Of a DNA stretch of 42,276 bases, positions 16,734 to 23,972 are shown in pieces. Within the stretch, counting starts at the first letter, position 1. Each line of letters opens with the position of its first letter. Under the pieces are notes generated by a model. That model made no database searches. It was not told the DNA's origin and saw only the letters and a program-made list of their open reading frames with translations. Source of the DNA: Pauljensenia sp902373545 (GTDB lineage Bacteria; Actinomycetota; Actinomycetes; Actinomycetales; Actinomycetaceae). Location of the stretch: the NCBI RefSeq assembly GCF_041432775.1, contig NZ_JAPWAG010000019.1, forward strand, positions 1 through 42,276, given 5' to 3'. The position numbers and the translations under genes were made by a program.

Positions 16734-19055
16734 ATGTCCGCTGCCCCCGCGCAGTTCCCCACCGCCACGATCCTGGCCTATCCGCGTATCGGCCGCCAGC
16801 GTCAGCTCAAGCGCGCCCTCGAAGCGCGCTGGGCCGGGCGCACCACCGACGCCGAACTGCTTGACGCAGCAGCCGACCTGCGCAAGGAGAACCTGGCGCG
16901 CCTGGTCGAGCTGGGCCTGGACGCATCCGACGCGTCCTTGGCCGACGCGCCCTCCCTGTACGATCATGTTCTGGACGCCACGATCCTCCTGGGTGCCATC
17001 CCGCCGCGCTTCGCAGGCCGCGAGGGCCTCGACCTCTACTTTGCGCTCGCCCGCGGCGACGACAAGGTCGGCCCCGAAGAGATGACGAAGTGGTTCGACA
17101 CAAACTACCACTACCTCGTCCCCGAGATCGGCCCCGACACTCCGCTGCGTTTCGCCGACGACACGGTTGTGCGCCGCTTCACCGACGCCCGCGAGTGGGG
17201 CTACGTGACCCGACCCGTCCTCGTCGGCCCCGTCACCTACCTGGCGCTGGCCAAGGCCGACCCGGCCACCCCCGACTTTGATCCGCTTACCCGCATCGAC
17301 GAGGCCGTGGCCGCGTACGAGGAGGCGCTGGCCGCCCTGCACGCCGCGGGTGCCCCGTGGGTTCAGCTCGATGAGCCGGCCCTGACCTCGGACAATCTCT
17401 CGCGCACCCGCGTCGAGCTGGGCGAGCTGGCTGCCCGCGTCTACGAGCGCCTGGCCGCCGCCACCGAGCGTCCCCAGATCCTGCTCACCACCCCCTACGG
17501 CGATGCCTCCCACGCGGTGGGCGCCCTCGCCAAGACCGGCGTCGAGGCCCTGCACGTCGACACGCTGCGCGGCTCCCTGCCCGAAGGCGCGGACCTGTCC
17601 GGCGTCACCCTCGTCGTCGGCGCGGTCGATGGCCGCTACATCTGGCGCGCCGACCTGGCGCAGCTGCGCGAGACCCTGAAGGCCGCGCAGGGCCTGGGCG
17701 CCGCCCGCGTCACCGTCGCCACCTCGAACTCTCTCCAGCACGTGCCTCATGACACCGCGTTGGAGACCTGGGACGACGCGACCCTCAACGAGAACCTGCA
17801 CGCCTGGCTCGCTTTCGCCGACCAGAAGGTCGTCGAGGTCGTCACTCTGGCCCGCGGCCTGGACGAGGGCTGGGAAGCCATCGACGCCGAGGTTACCGAG
17901 GCCACCCGTGTCCTCGAGCAGCGCGCCGCCGCCCCCGGCGTCGTGCGCCCCGAGGTCCGCAGCCGCACCGCGGCCCTGACCGAGGCCGACCGCACCCGCG
18001 AGCCCTACCCGGAGCGTGAGGCCGCCCAGACGCAGCGCCTGCACCTGCCCCCGCTGCCCACCACGACGATCGGCTCGTTCCCGCAGACCACCGAGATCCG
18101 CAAGGCCCGCGCCGCCAACGCCCGCGGCGAACTGTCCGACGCGGACTACGAGGCTCGCATGCGCGAGGAGATCGCCTCGGTCATCACCCTCCAGGAGGAG
18201 CTGGGCCTGGACATGCTCGTCCACGGCGAGGCCGAGCGTAACGACATGGTTCAGTACTTCGCCGAGCTGCTCGACGGCTTCGCGGCCACGCGCAACGGCT
18301 GGGTGCAGTCCTACGGCTCGCGCTGCACGCGCCCGTCCGTCCTGTGGGGCGACGTTTCGCGTCCCGCGCCCATGACCGTCGGCTGGACCAGCTACGCCCA
18401 GTCCCTGTCCGACAAGCCCGTCAAGGGAATGCTCACCGGCCCCGTCACGATCATCGCGTGGTCCTTCCCGCGCAACGACCTGCCGCTCGGCGAGATTGCC
18501 GACCAGATCGGCCTGGCGCTGCGCGACGAGGTCTCCGACCTTGAGGCCGCCGGCATCGCCGCCATCCAGGTCGACGAGCCCGCCCTGCGTGAGCTCCTGC
18601 CCCTGGACGCCGACCGCCACGCCGACTACCTGGACTGGTCCGTGGGATCCTTCCGCCTGGCCACCTCCTCGGTGCGTCCCGACACCCAGATCCACACGCA
18701 CCTGTGCTACTCCGAATTCGGCCAGATCATCGACGCCATCAAGGGCCTCGACGCGGACGTCACCTCGATCGAGGCGGCGCGCTCCAAGATGGAGGTCGTC
18801 CCTGAGCTCGCCGAGGCCGGCTTCGACCACGGCATCGGCCCCGGCGTGTGGGACATCCACGCCCCCCGCGTCCCCAGCACCGAGGAGCTCGCCGAGCTCA
18901 TCGGCCTGGCAGCCGACGCTGTCCCGGTCTCGCGCCTGTGGGTCAATCCCGACTGTGGCCTGAAGACCCGCGGCTACGAGGAAACGAAGGCGTCGCTGGA
19001 CAACCTTGTCTCCGCTACTCGGCAAGTGCGTTCCCAGCGCGGCCTGGAGGGCTGA
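16734..19055 (+). CDS. metE: Cobalamin-independent methionine synthase
   Basis: A 773-residue enzyme transferring the methyl group of 5-methyltetrahydropteroyltriglutamate to homocysteine. It has two fused barrels: an N-terminal domain (ILAYPRIGRQRQLKRALE) and a catalytic C-terminal domain that begins near PTTTIGSFPQTTEIRKAR. The zinc ligands are visible as H656, C658 (HTHLCYSEF), E680 and C741 (NPDCGLKTR). Their spacing is identical to E. coli H641, C643, E665 and C726. The ATG is preceded by AAGGAG. It is in an operon with metF; the gap holds a small GCGGGC/GCCCGC hairpin at 16684-16698. A strong terminator follows. Confidence 0.98.
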   Translation: MSAAPAQFPTATILAYPRIGRQRQLKRALEARWAGRTTDAELLDAAADLRKENLARLVELGLDASDASLADAPSLYDHVLDATILLGAIPPRFAGREGLDLYFALARGDDKVGPEEMTKWFDTNYHYLVPEIGPDTPLRFADDTVVRRFTDAREWGYVTRPVLVGPVTYLALAKADPATPDFDPLTRIDEAVAAYEEALAALHAAGAPWVQLDEPALTSDNLSRTRVELGELAARVYERLAAATERPQILLTTPYGDASHAVGALAKTGVEALHVDTLRGSLPEGADLSGVTLVVGAVDGRYIWRADLAQLRETLKAAQGLGAARVTVATSNSLQHVPHDTALETWDDATLNENLHAWLAFADQKVVEVVTLARGLDEGWEAIDAEVTEATRVLEQRAAAPGVVRPEVRSRTAALTEADRTREPYPEREAAQTQRLHLPPLPTTTIGSFPQTTEIRKARAANARGELSDADYEARMREEIASVITLQEELGLDMLVHGEAERNDMVQYFAELLDGFAATRNGWVQSYGSRCTRPSVLWGDVSRPAPMTVGWTSYAQSLSDKPVKGMLTGPVTIIAWSFPRNDLPLGEIADQIGLALRDEVSDLEAAGIAAIQVDEPALRELLPLDADRHADYLDWSVGSFRLATSSVRPDTQIHTHLCYSEFGQIIDAIKGLDADVTSIEAARSKMEVVPELAEAGFDHGIGPGVWDIHAPRVPSTEELAELIGLAADAVPVSRLWVNPDCGLKTRGYEETKASLDNLVSATRQVRSQRGLEG

Positions 19056-19077
19056 GAAGTCCTCGAGGCACTAGGGC

Positions 19078-19105
19078 AGGGGCGGGACCGCATGGTCCCG
19101 CCCCT
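19078..19105 (+). terminator. Terminator of metF-metE
   Basis: A perfect 12-bp stem AGGGGCGGGACC/GGTCCCGCCCCT with a GCAT loop, then TTCCG, 22 bases after the metE stop. It separates metE from the second leader unit. Confidence 0.85.
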
Positions 19106-19587
19106 TTCCGTATCCGCTGGCAGCGTGCGCTCCGCGAGGAGTCACAAAGAAAGGACACCTTATGGACCCGCTAGCCGCTGGCCTCGGGGCGCTGCAAGGG
19201 GAACGAGGCTGTAGTGGGCTGCGCGTGCAGGTGCGTGCTTCTCGGTGCGTGCATGCTGGCTGTGCCCATGCCAGCCCACGCCTTCTGCTGTTTGCTTGCT
19301 GTGCTCGTGGCCTCGGCCCCTCTATTCTATTGGTGGCCGTCACCCGTTCATGCGCAGCTGGGCTCGACCGCTGCCTGTTGCGCATCTGCGTGCAGCTGGG
19401 CCCGACGAGTGGCTGCATTAACCCCTTCATGCGCAGCTGGACCCCATGGGTGGCAGTGTGGGCGTGGTTGCCCATGCTCCACCTGTCGGGTTAACGTGCG
19501 CATCGAAGGGCCCAGGTACCCACCCGTCGGGTCCGAATGAACCCCTGCAACGCGACGAGCACTCTCACCCGCACGCGAGAAGGCGGT
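19106..19587. repeat. Gene-poor stretch with degenerate ~40-bp repeats
   Basis: The motif GCAGCTGG occurs at 19354, 19392 and 19433 (spacings 39 and 41 within ~40-bp units of the type ATGCGCAGCTGGRCC). A 110-codon Cys/Trp-rich frame starts at 19162 after AAAGGA. Its composition and overlap with the repeats make it doubtful as a gene, so I do not call it. Confidence 0.5.
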
Positions 19588-19610
19588 CAGTGTCCGGCGC
19601 GCGGACACTG
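19588..19610. promoter_or_regulatory. Palindrome CAGTGTCCG-N5-CGGACACTG, possible operator
   Basis: A perfect 9-bp inverted repeat with a 5-base centre, 67 bases before the second leader ORF and just upstream of TGTTACACAAT, a possible promoter -10 region. It could be a repressor site or a terminator-like stem; no T-tract follows. Confidence 0.45.
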
Positions 19611-19677
19611 CTGTTACACAATCTCACCTAGTGAACGTCCTGTTGCCGTCTCAGGCGGCCTCCGACAGACTTAAGGC

Positions 19678-19743
19678 ATGACGACCTTCGCGAACCCCAT
19701 GTGCTGCCCCTCCGGCGGCATGATGTCGCGAATGTGTATGTGA
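19678..19743 (+). CDS. 21-aa Met/Cys-rich leader peptide upstream of the winged-helix regulator
   Basis: A short ORF from ATG to TGA, starting MTTFANPMCC and ending SRMCM. It has six Met (one initiating) and three Cys among 21 residues (M8 C9 C10, M15 M16, M19 C20 M21). The stop codon is the first three bases of a perfect 8-bp inverted repeat (TGATTGAC at 19741-19748 and GTCAATCA at 19764-19771), so a ribosome at the last codons would block this stem. The regulator ATG is 90 bases further on. AAGG lies four bases before the ATG. It resembles the metF leader in length and in R18-M19-C20. A sulfur-amino-acid sensor is the favoured inference; a metal-binding peptide is the alternative. Confidence 0.5.
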   Translation: MTTFANPMCCPSGGMMSRMCM

Positions 19744-19771
19744 TTGACGCCCCAGATACCCCTGTCAATCA
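19741..19771 (+). promoter_or_regulatory. Stem-loop beginning at the leader stop codon
   Basis: TGATTGAC, 15 bases, then GTCAATCA: a perfect 8-bp inverted repeat that includes the TGA stop of the leader. As RNA it could be an attenuator stem; as DNA it could be an operator. Confidence 0.5.
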
Positions 19772-19833
19772 TCGCCGCAGTGATATACCCACGCCGATAG
19801 TGGGAGTGCGGCCCCGAAGAATCGGATACACCC

Positions 19834-20265
19834 ATGGCTCTCGTCAACACCCCCTCCCGTCACCTGCGCGCCGCCGACGACCGTCCCACCTCCTACGAGG
19901 AATTCCTTGACGTCCTGGCCGGCCTGCGCCTGAGCTCCTCGCGCATCGACATTGACATCGACCGCGGGCTCGTCACCCTGGATGGCCGCGACGCTGGTCT
20001 GTCCGCTAAAGAACACGACCTCCTGGCCCACCTGGCCGCCAACGCCGACCGCGCCGTCACCCGCGAAGAACTCTTCGCCTCGGTGTGGGCCGACGCCGAG
20101 CTGGGCTCCGAATCGCGCACCGTGGACGCCCACATTCGCCGCCTGCGCAAGAAGCTTGAAATCTTGCCCGATCTGATCTCGACGGTTCGCGGCGAGGGCT
20201 ACCGCTTCAACTCCACGCCCGCCGTTCGCGTGCGCCTCACCCGCCCCGTCGCGCTGGCCGCCTGA
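19834..20265 (+). CDS. Stand-alone OmpR/PhoB-type winged-helix DNA-binding protein
   Basis: A 143-residue protein made almost wholly of an OmpR/PhoB-like winged helix (about residues 38-130): strands LVTLDGRDAGLSAKEHDLLAHL, the positioning helix REELFASVWA, the recognition helix SESRTVDAHIRRLRKKL and the wing ISTVRGEGYRFN. There is no receiver domain or phospho-acceptor Asp, so it is not a classical response regulator. The N-terminal 35 residues are unique. It is preceded by the Met/Cys-rich leader and inverted repeats, and is close to metF-metE, which suggests a role in sulfur-amino-acid or metal control (inference). The start ATG lacks a clear ribosome site. It is convergent with ilvA. Confidence 0.85.
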   Translation: MALVNTPSRHLRAADDRPTSYEEFLDVLAGLRLSSSRIDIDIDRGLVTLDGRDAGLSAKEHDLLAHLAANADRAVTREELFASVWADAELGSESRTVDAHIRRLRKKLEILPDLISTVRGEGYRFNSTPAVRVRLTRPVALAA

Positions 20266-20370
20266 TCACCCAGCGGCGGCCCCACCGAGCCCCGCCACCG
20301 CGCACCGTCGGCGCTCCCAGGTGCGGCGGTGCCCATGCTCGCCCAGCACCTTCCCGCAGCCGCAAGGGGA

Positions 20371-20412
20371 GAGGGGCCACGGCCTCGTCCAGTGGACGAC
20401 ACCGAGCCCCTC
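20371..20412. terminator. Bipartite hairpin between the regulator and ilvA
   Basis: Outer stem GAGGGGC/GCCCCTC encloses an inner stem around CGTCC-AGT-GGACG. It lies in the 170-base gap between two convergent genes and could stop transcription both ways. Confidence 0.5.
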
Positions 20413-20435
20413 AGCCAGCGACGAGTGTGGCGCGA

Positions 20436-21722
20436 TCAGATCACGAGACGCGTCAGCTCCGAATCCAGCGGCAGCTCCTCCACGTGCAGCGGGGAGGAAT
20501 CCATCCGACGACGCAGCCCGTCGATATCATCCGGGTTCGACAGATCAATGCCCACCAGGGCCGGGCCCAGCTCGCGGTTGTTCTTCTTCGTGTACTCGAA
20601 GTGCACGATATCGTCCGCATCGCCCAGCACGTCCTCCAGGAACATGCGCAGCATGCCCGGCTGCTGCGGGAAGGTCACGAGGAAGTAGTGGCGCAGGCCC
20701 TCGTGGCGCAGCGAGCGCTCCATGACCTCCGCGTAGCGCGTCAGGTCGTTGTTGCCACCCGACACGACGCACACGATCGCGCCGCCGCTGCGACCCAGCA
20801 GCGCCTTACGATCCGCCGGATCCGTCAGGTACACGTGCGCGGCCGTCGAAGCGAGCGCGCCCGCAGGCTCCGCGATCACGCCGTCGGACTGATACAGCTC
20901 CAGCATCTCTGTGCACACCGCGCCCTCGGGCACGACCAACACGCAGTCGACGAACTGCGAAGCGATATGGAAGGGCAGCGAGCCCGCGCGGCCCACGGCG
21001 GTACCGTCCACGAAGGGATCGACCTTGGCCAGCGACATCGGCTGCCCCGCCTCCAGGGCCGCGTGCATGGACGCGGCACCCGCGGGTTCCACGCCGATGA
21101 TCTTTACCTCGGGGCGATTGGCGCGCAGCCACGTCGCGATGCCGGCCACGAGGCCGCCGCCGCCCACGGGAATCAGCACGGCCGCCGTATCCTCGGGCAT
21201 CTGCTCCTCGAGTTCCACGCCGATCGTTCCTTGGCCGGCGATCGTGAACGGATCGTCGTAGGGGTGCACGTACGTGCGGCCCGTCGCGCGCGCCGCCTCC
21301 TGAGCCAGCGCGTTCGCCCGGTCGAACGTGCCATCGACGATGACCTGCTCGACCCACTTGCCGCCGATCGTCGCGATGCGGCGACGCTTCTGGCGCGGCG
21401 TGTTCGAGGGCAGGTAAATCGTGCCACGCACGCCCAGGTGGGCGCAGGCGTAGGCCAGGCCCTGGGCGTGATTACCGGCCGACGCGCACACGACGCCGCG
21501 CTCGCGCTCGGCGGGGGACAGGAGCGACATGCGCGCATACGCGCCGCGCACCTTGAAGGAGCGGCATTTTTGCTGGTCCTCACGCTTGAGTAAAATATTG
21601 ACGCCGGCCTCGGCGGACAGGCGCTCGGAGCGCTCCAGGTTCGTGCGAACGGCCACCCCCTCCAGGGCGGTCGCCGCTTGACGGATGTCCTGTGGCGTGG
21701 TCACGTGAGAACTAGCGGGCAT
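20436..21722 (-). CDS. ilvA: Threonine ammonia-lyase (threonine deaminase)
   Basis: A 428-residue PLP enzyme converting threonine to 2-oxobutanoate, the first step of isoleucine synthesis. Lys57 in RSFKVRGAY binds PLP; SAGNHAQG and PVGGGGLVAG bind the cofactor carboxylate/phosphate. After residue 330 there is one ACT-like regulatory domain (HYFLVTFPQQPGMLRMFLEDVLG), as in the short actinobacterial/Bacillus form, so feedback control by isoleucine is likely. The start at 21722 was chosen for its strong GGAAGGAG site, although the frame is open upstream across orn. It diverges from orn. A TACACT box (minus strand, 21747-21752) may be its -10. Confidence 0.95.
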   Translation of the reverse strand: MPASSHVTTPQDIRQAATALEGVAVRTNLERSERLSAEAGVNILLKREDQQKCRSFKVRGAYARMSLLSPAERERGVVCASAGNHAQGLAYACAHLGVRGTIYLPSNTPRQKRRRIATIGGKWVEQVIVDGTFDRANALAQEAARATGRTYVHPYDDPFTIAGQGTIGVELEEQMPEDTAAVLIPVGGGGLVAGIATWLRANRPEVKIIGVEPAGAASMHAALEAGQPMSLAKVDPFVDGTAVGRAGSLPFHIASQFVDCVLVVPEGAVCTEMLELYQSDGVIAEPAGALASTAAHVYLTDPADRKALLGRSGGAIVCVVSGGNNDLTRYAEVMERSLRHEGLRHYFLVTFPQQPGMLRMFLEDVLGDADDIVHFEYTKKNNRELGPALVGIDLSNPDDIDGLRRRMDSSPLHVEELPLDSELTRLVI

Positions 21723-21746
21723 GAAAACTCCTTCCAATACCCTTCT

Positions 21747-21752
21747 AGTGTA
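21747..21752 (-). promoter_or_regulatory. Candidate -10 box of ilvA
   Basis: TACACT on the minus strand lies 24 bases upstream of the ATG. The -35 at 17 bases (GTCGCG) is poor. Confidence 0.3.
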
Positions 21753-21816
21753 GTAGTGGCCACCGCCCGCGCGACCCACCCAACCGTATGACGCATCGCG
21801 CACTAACATAGAGTGC

Positions 21817-22455
21817 GTGAAAACTCTGAAAGATCCCCTGGTCTGGATCGACTGCGAAATGACCGGCCTGGACGTCGAGCGTGACGCCCTCATCGAAGTT
21901 GCGGTCGTCGTCACCGACGGCGACCTGCGAATCGTCGATCCCGGCATGGATGTTCTCATTACCCCACCTGCGGGTGCACTAGAGAACATGAACGACTTTG
22001 TGCGCAACATGCACACCTCTTCCGGGCTGCTGGAGGACCTGGAGACATCCGCCGTCTCGATGGAGGAAGCCACCGAGCAGGTCCTGTCCTACATCAAGCG
22101 CTTCGTGCCCCAGGAGGGCAAGGCACTGCTCGCCGGCAACTCGGTGGGAACCGACAAGATGTTCCTGGAAGCCAACATGCCCTCCGTCGTCGAGCATCTG
22201 CACTACCGCCTCGTGGACGTGTCCTCCATCAAGGAGCTGGCCAAGCGCTGGTATCGTGCGGCCTTCACCGAGTCCCCCGACAAGCACGGTGGGCACCGCG
22301 CGCTGGCCGACATCCTGGAGTCCATTCAGGAGCTGGAGTACTATCGCCGCGTGCTGTTCCCGGCTGAGCCGGTCACGACGGAGCGCGCACGCGAGGTGGC
22401 TCGCGAGGTCGTTGCCCTGGGCATCCCGGCCATCGGCGCCGAGCCCGAGGCCTGA
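21817..22455 (+). CDS. orn: Oligoribonuclease (3'-5' exoribonuclease)
   Basis: A 212-residue DEDDh exonuclease that degrades two- to five-residue RNAs to mononucleotides, the last step of RNA decay and of c-di-GMP-derived pGpG turnover. The acidic residues are D12 and E14 (WIDCEMTGLD), D113 (NSVGTDKMFLE), H160 and D165 (GGHRALADILESI). The length is slightly more than the E. coli 181, with an extra C-terminal helix. The start is GTG at 21817 with no ribosome site; a TAACAT box seven bases upstream suggests a leaderless mRNA. It diverges from ilvA and is followed by a strong terminator. Confidence 0.96.
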   Translation: MKTLKDPLVWIDCEMTGLDVERDALIEVAVVVTDGDLRIVDPGMDVLITPPAGALENMNDFVRNMHTSSGLLEDLETSAVSMEEATEQVLSYIKRFVPQEGKALLAGNSVGTDKMFLEANMPSVVEHLHYRLVDVSSIKELAKRWYRAAFTESPDKHGGHRALADILESIQELEYYRRVLFPAEPVTTERAREVAREVVALGIPAIGAEPEA

Positions 22456-22465
22456 CCCCTTCGCG

Positions 22466-22497
22466 AAAGGCGGCATCCCCGGTGGGGTGCCGCCTTT
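22466..22497 (+). terminator. Terminator of orn
   Basis: AAAGGCGGCA(T)CCCC, loop GGT, GGGGTGCCGCCTTT: a 14-bp stem with a single bulged T, ending in TTT, 10 bases after the stop. Confidence 0.85.
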
Positions 22498-22519
22498 GGC
22501 GTGCCCAGCGGGGGAGTCG

Positions 22520-22588
22520 CCGTCCACAGGGGGGCGTTCGCGTCGGGGCCTATCCACAGGGCAGTGTTCGTGTCCTCCGCTGTCCACA
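22520..22588 (+). repeat. Three DnaA-box-like 9-mers at exact 30-bp spacing
   Basis: CCGTCCACA (22520), CTATCCACA (22550) and CTGTCCACA (22580) are each followed by GG and sit exactly 30 bp apart, with partly conserved GTTCG(C/T)GTC spacers. The third differs at one position from TTGTCCACA, the actinobacterial DnaA box; the second differs at one position from TTATCCACA. They lie 90-158 bases upstream of the SSB-like gene. Confidence 0.6.
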
Positions 22589-22642
22589 GGAGTGCTTCTC
22601 GCGCTTGAAGGTCGGGGGAGTGAGGGCGTTTCCTGGGTGCAT

Positions 22643-22656
22643 CCGGCACGTGCCGG
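22643..22656. promoter_or_regulatory. 14-bp perfect palindrome before the SSB-like gene
   Basis: CCGGCACGTGCCGG ends 21 bases before the start codon, between the DnaA-box-like repeats and the ribosome site. It could be a repressor operator overlapping the promoter. Confidence 0.4.
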
Positions 22657-22677
22657 GCACTATCGGAAAGGAATGCA

Positions 22678-23508
22678 ATGATGCAGGACATCTCGACGAC
22701 CCTCAAAGGACGCATCGGCTCTGATCCGTCGATGAAGAAAGTCAGGGGCGACACGTGCGTGACAACCTTCCGCCTCGCGATTCCCCGCTGGCGTTTCGCG
22801 ACCGATGCGCGCACGGGTAACGCCTCCTACGTCGAGGACGGGGCCTACTGGTACACGATTGAGACGTGGGAGACGCTGGCCAAAAATGTCTTTGAGTGCT
22901 GCCACAAGGGCGAACCGGTCATCGTGGTCGCCCGGCCGGTGCCCAACGCGTGGGTGGATGGCAATGGGCAGATCCGCTCCTCGATTGTGTTTCGGGCCAG
23001 CGCGGTCGGCCACGACATCGCTCGGGGACGCTCCGAGTTCACGAAGAACGGCGCGCAGTCGAGTGAGGAGCCTCCCGGCGGGCACCCGGATGATCCTTTC
23101 TCGACGAGGCCGGCCCAGCCCGCGTGCGATTCACACCCGGTGGGGGTGGCGGGGTTCGACGCCCCCTCTGCCCTGGCCGAAGCTGGCGCGCAGGGTGCGC
23201 AGGGTGCGGGCTCGCAGCTGCGGTGCCCCGACGGGGATGCGACGCACGACGGCTGTGGGGATGTGGCTCGCCAGGTTGAGCCCGCGGTCGCCGCCGAGCC
23301 GTCGGATCGGCAGTGCCCGCAGATACACGACGGGGCCGAGGAACATTCCTCGGACCCGCGAGTCCAGGCGCCGTCGCGCTTTGATTATTCGGCTGTTGGT
23401 CTCTCCCGGCGCTCACCGGACGAGACCGCGCAACCGATCGTGCCCGATGGGCAGGCTCCGTCCCCGGAGACTGACGCGCCGGAGCTCGACGAATCGAACG
23501 ACTGTTAG
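22678..23508 (+). CDS. ssb: Divergent single-stranded-DNA-binding protein (SSB-like)
   Basis: A 276-residue protein. Residues 1-115 form an SSB-type OB fold (TTLKGRIGSDPSMKKV, TTFRLAIPRWRF, YWYTIETWETLAKNVFECCHKGEPVIVVARP). Residues 116-276 are a long, low-complexity Gly/Pro/Asp/Gln tail with several Cys. The tail ends ELDESNDC and lacks the acidic-hydrophobic DDDIPF-like tip by which typical SSB recruits repair proteins. It is thus probably a paralogue of the replicative SSB rather than the main one; natural-transformation or repair SSBs are alternatives. The ribosome site GAAAGGA precedes the ATG pair at 22678/22681. Its stop codon overlaps the acpS stop on the other strand. Three DnaA-box-like repeats and a palindrome lie upstream. 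Confidence 0.82.
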   Translation: MMQDISTTLKGRIGSDPSMKKVRGDTCVTTFRLAIPRWRFATDARTGNASYVEDGAYWYTIETWETLAKNVFECCHKGEPVIVVARPVPNAWVDGNGQIRSSIVFRASAVGHDIARGRSEFTKNGAQSSEEPPGGHPDDPFSTRPAQPACDSHPVGVAGFDAPSALAEAGAQGAQGAGSQLRCPDGDATHDGCGDVARQVEPAVAAEPSDRQCPQIHDGAEEHSSDPRVQAPSRFDYSAVGLSRRSPDETAQPIVPDGQAPSPETDAPELDESNDC

Positions 23509-23969
23509 GCCGTCACGTCCACGATCGCGACCTGCGCGATGGCGCATGCCCCGTCGTGGCTGATCGACACGAGGACCTTCCACGATGAGGAAGGGCCGAG
23601 CGATTCCTCGCAGGCGGCGGCCACGCGGCCGTGCAGCGCGATCGCGGGGCGGTTCCACTCGTCGTGGATCACCTCGATCTCGCGCCAGTCGACCTCGTCG
23701 CCGCCGATGAAGGGAGGGTGTCCGAAGAGGGCGCACGACCAGGCCTTAATGAAGGCCTCCTTCGCGGCCCACGACCCGCCCGCGTGACGGGCCACGGCCT
23801 CGTCATAGCGGGCGGAACCCGGCTGCGCGCCACTCGTGGCGGCGGCGCGGGCGCGGACCCGGCGGGCCTCCCTGGGCGTGAGCACGCCTGTCAGGAAGGC
23901 CGACCCCGGCTCCCTCACCTGAGCGGCAAACTCAGGGAGGGACACCAGGTCAACGCCGAGCCCGCGCAT
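23505..23969 (-). CDS. acpS: Holo-[acyl-carrier-protein] synthase
   Basis: A 154-residue 4'-phosphopantetheinyl transferase that moves the CoA arm onto the carrier-domain serine of FAS. Asp7 (LGVDLV) and Glu71 (WAAKEAFIKA) are the Mg2+/CoA ligands of the AcpS type. It is a little longer than the usual 120-130 residues owing to a 45-60 insertion. It begins three bases after the fas stop, so it is translationally coupled, and its direct client is encoded immediately upstream, as in mycobacteria. It is the last gene of the birA-acc-acc-fas-acpS operon and meets the SSB-like gene tail-to-tail with a 4-base overlap. Confidence 0.95.
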   Translation of the reverse strand: MRGLGVDLVSLPEFAAQVREPGSAFLTGVLTPREARRVRARAAATSGAQPGSARYDEAVARHAGGSWAAKEAFIKAWSCALFGHPPFIGGDEVDWREIEVIHDEWNRPAIALHGRVAAACEESLGPSSSWKVLVSISHDGACAIAQVAIVDVTA

Positions 23970-23972
23970 CGC

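Noticed and set aside
15873..19025. A 1,050-codon open frame antisense to metF-metE
   Set aside because: It spans two unrelated real genes and their gap on the opposite strand. Codon bias of the sense genes explains it.
19162..19494. 110-codon frame with an AAAGGA ribosome-like site
   Set aside because: Thirteen-plus Cys and many Trp, rare-looking codons, and coincidence with degenerate repeats make it unlikely to be a protein gene. It is kept only as a note.
22520..22588. Chromosomal replication origin
   Set aside because: Only three DnaA-box-like sites, no AT-rich unwinding element and no dnaA/dnaN/rpmH neighbours.
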